Origin: Blasia pusilla
Taxonomy: Eukaryota > Marchantiophyta > Marchantiopsida > Blasiales
Reading direction: 5' to 3'
DNA: 64,000 nucleotides
NCBI GenBank assembly: GCA_050084515.1
Contig: CM114272.1
Coordinates: forward strand, 19,778,001-19,842,000
The notes below the pieces were generated by a model. The model did not search any database and was not told the origin of the DNA. It saw only the letters and a program-made list of their open reading frames with translations. The position numbers and the translations under genes are program-made. The stretch's first letter is position 1; each line of letters starts with the position of its first letter. Shown piece after piece: positions 56,714 through 64,000 of the stretch.

Positions 56714-58860
56714 GGCGATCGATGCACTCGCAGTCACGAAGACGGACGATAGACGGGATGAATAAGCGATCGAACGAACGAAATGAATGAAATGCCGAGA
56801 TCCTTCACTCTTCACTGACAGGTTGGCTCTCTTCTACTAGTCCTGCACCTCCCGGACCGGAGCTCTTCAGATCGCGAATGCTGCAGCAGCAGCGGCACTA
56901 TCAATCCACCACTACAATTGTGTGGACCCGAGCTCTCTAATCCCTTCCACGTTTGTCGCATGCGGGGGCGAATGTACAGCCGTCGATTCGCTCCTCGCAA
57001 AGATCTGGAGCATTCGGGCAGCAGGCGTCCATCCTATCCACAGAATCTCCTTTCCATTGGGCGAGCGTTCGTATCACTTGCCACGGGGCTGCTTATTTGA
57101 CGCCACTCTACATGTGGCCACGACACTTGGCGGCCAAGCCAACGTGGGGTACGGAGAAACGTTAGCGATCTACATCTTTACTTCATTTTTTTTCAATACA
57201 TCTCTCATTTACGGCACAATTTTGGTATATGAAAATGCTATCTAACATCGCTCCAACCAGGAACTCGCCTTTTGCGTACGTATCATAGCTTGAGAAAAAA
57301 GAATTACCAAAGGATGGCACAATTTAATAAAAGGCACGTTCGATAATAAATTTGACTCTCCTGCAAGTGATGTATGCCTGTTACCATAACCAAAAAATAC
57401 TTTACCCCAGGTCCTGCAAACCAAATAAGTGACCAAATCTTACATCATATTTCCCTTCCTCATGATGATCTACTAAGGTTGAGCACGGATGCACCTGCAA
57501 TTTTCCCAATTGAATCCTTTTTATTCTAAAGATGGTTCTTCATAAGAAGATCATGCATGAGTAGTGATCTATTTCTAACGACAAAAAAATCAATTTGATT
57601 TCAAATGATATACCAAATTGTTACTTCCATAAGTAACAAAGTCTCTTAACATGGTTCCTCTATTATAAGTAATAACTCCCAATCTTCAAGATCTACCATG
57701 ATCATAATTCACTAAAAGTTCTTATTCGTGAAATTTAGAAAAGAATATCTCAACTCAAGTTTGAACAATTCTTATGACTTGAACTCATATCAACATCCAA
57801 TTAACATATTGAAAACAAGGAAAAACTAGTATTTAGCATTTTTTTTCATAAACTTCGAATATTTCATGAAGGTAGACATTTAAGACCATGTAAAGCCACA
57901 AGAATCCTTAGTTTGATTTCATTTTGTAGCTAACAAGACCTTCCAACAAGCCTAGTCTAAAACTAAAGCACTATGTGGAGAATTTCATTAGAATGAAGTA
58001 AAAAATTCGCACAAAGAGCCTCAGTTGATGGGGCCAAATGTTACAAAATTAGATTTTAAGCATACAAAATGTTCGAAGTTAATAGCATAGACCTTGATAA
58101 TAGTGTTCAAATGTTATGTAATACCATTGTAGATTGCATCAAACTTCTGGTTTAGGCAACAATATTAAGGAGAATATTTTTTATAAATGTTAACTTCATA
58201 GCAATTCCCTTTCATGAGTTACCAAGCTCAAGACGTATTTGCAAGCAATTTTCTTTGATTTCTATGGGGCTTATGAGAAGTGTAAGTGAGGCTTTTGTAG
58301 ATATTTACCTTTCAATCATAGCTTGTGACATATTTTCATATATAGCCATAATTTTTGCCATGAGTTTCTCTCCCATTCTCTAATATACTCAAAGAATGTG
58401 TCATATGTGCAAGTCCAAGCCGAAGATGGAAACTTTCATAGGGGGCATTTTTTGTTGTTTTATGTAGTCATAATGTGACCATTGATTGAGAGAAAAGGTT
58501 GAGGAAAAAATCAAGATGGAATCTCACCAAGTCAACAATAGGTACATCAATAAGTGCCATCCAGCATGAGTCATAAGTCCACAACATGAACATCCAAAAC
58601 ACCTGGCCGTCCTAAATGTCATGAAAATTTTATTTTTTTCTAACTACAAATTCGCCCTCAATATCAGTGGCTTTCCAATGCAATTGAACGCTAATCAGAT
58701 ATCTATTTATAAAGACCATCTGACTATTACTTTGCAGGATCTCTCTTCTACGACAATGTGTCTCTTTGTCTTTTTTTTAAGAAGATTTGGTCGTTTCTTC
58801 ATTTTTATAATGATATTTCATCAATTAAAAATTAATTGTATTCTAGAATATCTACATCTA
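56714..58860. other. psbR upstream region and AT-rich spacer
   Basis: The first 400 bp are GC-rich (psbR 5' leader and promoter on the minus strand). From 57180 on the DNA is AT-rich with no recognised gene. Confidence 0.45.
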
Positions 58861-61158
58861 TATATGAGAGTCTAAGATGACATACGAATATTGATGTGCA
58901 TCCTTAACCTTGGAAATTGGGTGAAAAAGAGTTTGGTAGAATCGGATATGCAAAAGTGGGTTGCATGGTACTCTATATTGACATACTCTAGCGCCTGGTG
59001 CTAGTGGTACACAGATGTCTTTAGTTCCAGTCAAATGGTGAAGCTGTTGATAAAGAAATTGGAGTGAAGATTTTAGTGTTTCAATTGTCTTCTCTCTGAG
59101 CCTCGGTATCAGCTGCTGCGGCATAGATCTTGCTCAAGGCTGGAAATCCAAGATCCCGTGTCGACTTATTGGTTGCAATGTTCAGAAAGTACAAACAAAC
59201 TATGGAGTGTTGATTGGCAGGAAAGTACGGTGTAACCCATGCGCTTTGTTTATTAGTTGCAGATCCTAACGGCAGGTTATGTACTCCTGCTACTACTGCC
59301 GACCTTTTCGGTAATGGTGTCCCACACACATCATCGTTTCGTCTCGAAAGGCATCAGTTGCGGGTACGTGATGGATTCTTCAAAATGTGGGGCTGCCTGC
59401 CACTCCATTGGCCAACATACCGTTCGGCAGATCAGCTCCGAGCATCGTGTAGACCTTGATTGTATGAGATTGTCAAGCGAGTATGTCGTCCTGGCGTTCC
59501 TTGGTCAACGTGCTATTGTCCTGAACAGGTGCGTACCTCAGGGCAGGTAGATCTTGTCTGTGCAGCATGGGCGTTATAGCTCAGGCATCTGCTACTGCCC
59601 TTCATTGGCCAATACGCCTTGGTTCAAACCAGCTGACCCTGAAGTAGATCTGCGTTCTGTACAAGTAAAATTCTGGCATTTGTTGTTGCTGTTCGACTGC
59701 GTGAAGGAATGATGTTTCATGGGGAAACTCGTAGAAATGTCCCTCCATGGCGTCTAGCTGTGTTTTCCTCCTCTGGCTCACTTCCAGTCGTGGTGTTCTC
59801 CTCCTCTATCGCACTGCCTGACTGCTGTTCCTTCACGGGACTGCTCAAAAGCAAGTCAGCAGTGGCAAAAGTGCATTCCTGCCTTACCTACCGGGAGTTT
59901 CAGTTCATATCAATCGTGATAAGGCATCACGATTTGGCCCAGAAATTTTGTCCAAGTTTGCAACCCACATTGTCTACGCAGTTTAGTACATCTATTCGAT
60001 TCAAACAGAAATTTAGCTATGCTTACAGGGGTTAGTCCATTCGGTGGAAAATCTATATTGAACGGGATGAATCAAACCCTTGTACATCACATCAGCTCCC
60101 AATCTGTGCAAGTACAGATCGTTAGAAATCTGATAGAAGCGAGATCTCACAAAACTCGTGCTTGTTCACGGCTAGGCTCCATTCAAGGCAGAGGGTAAAG
60201 CTTAGCTCGTGTGTGGCCCTCGCCCTTGTGGTGTGTTGAAGAAGCAGAAGTTCATTAGTTGGCCTGCTCCCTTCCACCCTGCCTTGGTATGCAGGTCCGT
60301 TCTGCGGCCCCCTCCCTTACTAAGAAACTATATAACTTTCCGTCACTTTCCTATATTTCTTTTTCACTTCTACCCCTGCCTGCCCTCTCTAAGACAATGT
60401 ATCTTGAGATGATCTCCTACACACCTGAACATCTGCTTGTGTCTTGATCAACTAAGAAAGAGATGTGCATTGGTGTGGAGGATGCTCCAAGAACCACTGT
60501 TACATACTCTTGCATCTTGGTTTTAACCACCTATCTTCAAATCCTGTGTATTCTAGTAAGGTGTTGCTCTGCCAAGCACCCAGTTCTCAATAGCAGTTGC
60601 AGATTAGTTCTGCATGCAATGAATTTCAGATTTGCTCTTCCAGGTTTGTAGATGGTTACCCTCATCTACATGATTCACTCGGAGATCCTGTTGGGATCTG
60701 CTTTCTATTTCTGCTTTTTAAGTTTTAGAAGTAAGATTAGAGACAAGTAGAGCTCCGATTTCATAACTAAGTGCATTCAAAAGATTGAAACACACAAGCT
60801 GACGTCCATATCTGGTCCTGCAATGTTTTGATAGAAGGAAGTACCTTCAAATTTGCCCCAGCCCTTACACTTGAAGATCAAGCAATAATGTAGGTGGATT
60901 GGACGGTCAGCTGAGGTCTCTTCTCAATGAATTGAGTCATCATATGTGAAGTGGCCGTCTTGTGGTGTGAGTTTCCTGCTCCACCAGCCCTGCCTTTCTT
61001 CCGGTACTCTACTTCCTCCACATTTACATTGATTGTCCATATAGCCATATTTCGGCTCCCATGTGCTCACTGCCGTTGACCAAGTGATATACTAACAGAA
61101 CCAAAATTTGAAAACATCACGCCTACCCATTCCTAGTAGCCCTCTCTATAGCAACCAC
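58861..61158. other. Spacer before the solute-binding-protein gene
   Basis: Mixed-composition DNA with several unrelated short open frames and no conserved domain. CTGCC..CTTCATTGGCCAA.A appears at about 59397 and 59587, a weak direct repeat. The right end probably holds the 3' untranslated region of the minus-strand gene. Confidence 0.45.
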
Positions 61159-63713
61159 CTATCTCTTTGGTATTCTCCAAGACAAGTTCTGGAACTTGTC
61201 TGTTAAATCATTTAAAAAGCCTAAACGGAACTTTGGGCCCTCCGCTGCCCTTGATAATAACCACTTGAAGTCATCCAGAGCTGTTTCACTCAAAGGCTCC
61301 AAAAATTCACTCCTTGCCATACCTTCTTCTTGTGAATTCTGTGCTACCAGAGTGGTCAAATTCGGATCTGTCTTCTTAATACAATCAACAGTTACTGGCC
61401 TTTGATCCAGTGGATTTTGATCAGTCACTTGTTCTAGATCAAAGGTGTTGTCTTTCTCTGATGTTACTGGACTATTTAATTTGTGGAAAACTTTTCCGTC
61501 TTTATCTGCTTCCTTGTCATCAGTGAGGACAAGGGGCGAAGCCCCAACGAAAACATCTTTCTGGAAGGAGGAAGCACGTGCTGGCTGAAGGCAGAAATCA
61601 AGCCATTGGAAAATAAGTGGAGATGGTCCCCTAATACGGCCTCCTACTTTCATGCTGCTTGTCGTTGTGGCTGGTATGGCCTGTTCATAAAAAACAAAGA
61701 GCACAACAAATGAACAATCTATCATCAGAGATTCGTGGAATCCAGGCAACAGCTGTTTTGGACATATCAGTGCAGACGGACTTGTCAATTCTCTGCTGTT
61801 AAGACTCTATAATGATCACTTAAGGTTTGAGGAATGTTCCTTCTTGAGCTAGAGGGCGAGACAATATAGAAGGCTACAGAAACTGCTAGTGAAATTGTCC
61901 ACTCAGAAGAAAATTCATAATCAGGCAAGCTAGCTATGTAACAGCGATGATGAAAGTATGTAACAGTAACAGCATGTAATGCTGGTTCAATAAATTCAGG
62001 AGAAAAGCTGTATTGTGTGATCTCAGGGTAGTTTTATTTTCAAGTGGACACAAAGCACACAATCAAGAAATACATGCCAGTGGCCAAGGAAAACTTACCC
62101 AAAGATCAGCCCATAGGCTTGTTCCAGACCGAGGAGAAATAACAACAATATTTGATGAGCGCTTGGCGAAAGGAATGACATCACCTGACCAACCCACTGC
62201 TACCCACACCTCCCCTGCTCCCAATGTCTTCAAATACTGTGTATCATCAAAAACGCGAACCTGCAAGTAAACAAAAACTTAAAACTTTCTCTCTCCAAAC
62301 ATGTGGATACACTCAAATCTTGCATGCCAATAGAATCACACAACTATAGCCCAACGAAAGAAGTAAACTGCTGTTATTTGTCAAGCACCCAAAAGGGTAG
62401 ACAACCCACCAATAAGGAATAGTTTCCCCAAAACTTCAGGTAATCAATCTTCATACTTTTCTGATTAAAAAAAGTTGGCTAGAAAATCCAGAGGATCTTA
62501 TGATTCAATGAAGGAATTGTTAGTATCTTCCATTTCCAGCGATGGTAGAAAAGTACTCAATCCTGGGGATCTCATTAACATGACAAGTTCACTTAGTCAG
62601 GACAACAAGATACCTGGTTTTGGAGAGCTTTAAATTTTTCTTCCACAGCCTGCCTTCCTCCAGGAACATCTGTTTCAAAGCTCATTACATTGTAGGAGGC
62701 ACCAAGAGCCTTGAGGACAGCACCAATAACTTCTCTAGGAGACGCCACCATGGCAATTCTCCCAGTAAGTTCTGGTTTCCAAAGGTCACCCCAATCCTGA
62801 ACATGATGGCTTCTTTTCAGGATTCCAGTGCAGCTCAAACTTTCTCATGTCAAGTCGGTGAGCAGCTCTTGAAGTACAAGTTTCATTAGTTTTTTAGCCT
62901 AGAGAATTGACGATATTCTACAGGTACATCAAATGGTACTATTGACAGAGGAACTGTACAAAATTTTGTAGCAACACCAAGTCTCTACACTGACCTCAAT
63001 TGCAGGGATTTTCTGCTTTTGAAGCTTCTGTGTGTTGAATGCAATAACTAGGCTCCCCCACCGATAGGGAACACCCCAGACCTTTCCATTAGGATCCAAA
63101 TTCCCATCCTCATTCCGTCGTAGGAATTTCTGAACTAGCATTCAACAATACACTCTCAGAAAAAATGGAGATAATGATTGAAGTAATAATAATGTGCACC
63201 AATGAATCAGAGGCCTATTCCACCGAGAAACTAGAGCTAGTCCACAGACAAGAGCTAGATCATTTATCCATCTAATCATATACACGTTTCCCTGTATCCC
63301 TCTCTGACTTTAGAACCTCCACTGAAAAACTAGCCAGACACTTCTGATTTATAAAGCAGGGAATTTCTCAAGGTCTGGGTGGAAGAGTGCACCAGAAGTG
63401 ATTATCAGGTACAGTCAGAGTTAGGAACAATAGAATGGAAGGGAATAAGTGCACGGAAGCCCACCTGCCATTTTTCCCCCAGCCGTTGATACCACTCATA
63501 CTTCTCGGCATTTTCTATGGGTCTTATTAGACCTTCTGATATAGCTTTTCCCAGCCATGAATCTCCAATCGTAACGAGGTCTGCAGCCAGAGCCGACTTG
63601 GGATTAAGCTGCTCACTGGCCTTTCCCGATTTAAGATCTGAGTATATATTCCTGAGATTGCCTTGAAATTCTGCAACCAGCTTCACTCTCTTCCCCTGTG
63701 AACTTACGAAGTC
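61159..63713 (-). CDS. Putrescine/spermidine-binding-protein-like gene (5' end outside window)
   Basis: Plant relative of the bacterial periplasmic polyamine-binding proteins PotD/PotF; the closest plant type I know is Arabidopsis AT1G31410-like, presumed plastid-located. Five exons are readable on the minus strand: 63713-63465 (EFQGNLRNIYSDL; ADLVTIGDSWLGKAI), 63129-62995 (GKVWGVPYRWGSLVIAFN), 62796-62614 (DWGDLWKPELTGRIAM), 62260-62099 (GEVWVAVGWSGDVIPFAKRS) and 61680-61159 (IRGPSPLIFQWLDFCLQPAR, stop 61159). All joins are GT-AG, phase 0, and keep homology (..PAIE|DWGDLW..; ADLW|AIPAT). Motifs for the hinge and ligand pocket (WGVPYRWG, VAVGWSGD) are intact. The last ~130 residues are a plant-type extension. 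N-terminal exons, including any transit peptide, lie beyond 63713, perhaps partly past 64000. Transport role inferred only from family. Confidence 0.88.
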
Positions 63714-64000
63714 CTGTCCAAGCAATATTAGGAGTTATGTCAGAGCAGCACACAGAATACCACCCATACATAATTATGAGTTCCCAAAGCTAGTGCTGTG
63801 ATGCACCAGCCTGAGTACAGTAACGAAAACACTTATCTGGGGACTCCATTGCTTCCGCGTACACACTGAAACAAATTTTTTTGCATCTTCACTACTAGAC
63901 ATCTTCTCTAGACACTCTTCAAGCTAATGATTAACACTGTCCACGGGTTGATCATTAGCGTGAACAGTGTTTATCATCATCGGGACAAGTACTGTGATGT
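63714..64000 (-). other. Intron or upstream exon of the solute-binding-protein gene
   Basis: A poly-pyrimidine tract with AG (TTTGTTTCAG, about 63870 on the minus strand) suggests an exon near 63830-63870, but no matching donor or clear homology was found. Confidence 0.35.

Noticed and set aside
56351-56815. Open frames opposite or extending the first psbR exon
   Set aside because: Explained by the GC-rich transit-peptide exon; the minus-strand splice pattern gives full PsbR.
59572-59645. tRNA-like A-box and B-box (TATAGCTCAGGC, GGTTCAAACCA)
   Set aside because: The acceptor and anticodon stems do not pair, so a tRNA gene is not supported.

Overview
The window is nuclear DNA from a green plant or its algal relatives (streptophyte lineage). 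Three host genes at the right end support this. A histone H2A gene carries an intron at the position usual for plant H2A genes and a plant histone-promoter octamer. A three-exon psbR gene encodes a photosystem II subunit. A multi-exon gene encodes a nucleus-encoded relative of bacterial polyamine-binding (PotD/PotF type) proteins. GT-AG introns and plant-type MULE, Helitron and Ty3/gypsy elements agree. I cannot fix the species; the repeat-rich style is compatible with a charophyte such as Chara or a seed-free land plant, but that is only an impression.

Layout. 0-5.9 kb: a decayed zinc-finger ORF (2.05-4.42 kb) with an inverted, truncated relative at 34.0-34.3 kb. 6.06-22.06 kb: a Mutator-like (MULE) transposase gene, split by an insertion of about 12.4 kb (7,561-19,945). 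22.6-23.3 kb: an intact ORF of unknown function. 23.9-36.8 kb: AT-rich, repeat-dominated DNA with an inverted pair of coiled-coil ORFs, a 217-bp tandem array, dispersed repeats, a short motif around GGAAAGCATTCC, a long GA microsatellite and a truncated LTR. 37.4-41.7 kb: a decayed Helitron. 42.3-46.9 kb: a Ty3/gypsy element with two LTRs but no gag/protease. 46.9-54 kb: AT-rich DNA holding a large decayed inverted repeat that contains a second Helitron fragment. 54-64 kb: the host genes H2A (+), psbR (-) and the solute-binding-protein gene (-, running off the right end).

The most striking object is the 12.4-kb insertion. Its edges fall where the outer MULE protein should read straight through, and both edges carry the same 8 bases (8 of 9 as a MULE-sized target duplication). 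Inside are two decayed divergent genes: A (minus, coiled-coil and unknown) and B (plus, with a SWIM zinc finger, MULE-like). Between their two outward-facing TATA boxes lies an array of 11 palindromes spaced about 66 bp apart. The 27-bp palindrome (13-bp arm GCAACCCGTCGGA, one base, then the reverse complement) recurs about 36 times: in the left part of the insert, in the intron of gene A (partly folded into a 140-bp-arm inverted repeat), in the divergent promoter, inside gene B and near the right end. I saw no copy outside the insertion. The palindrome therefore looks like a component of this element rather than of the host genome.

Almost all transposon genes here are broken by stops and frameshifts. 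The intact coding sequences I can support are H2A, psbR, the solute-binding-protein gene (5' end missing) and two small unknown ORFs (22.6 and 30.7 kb).
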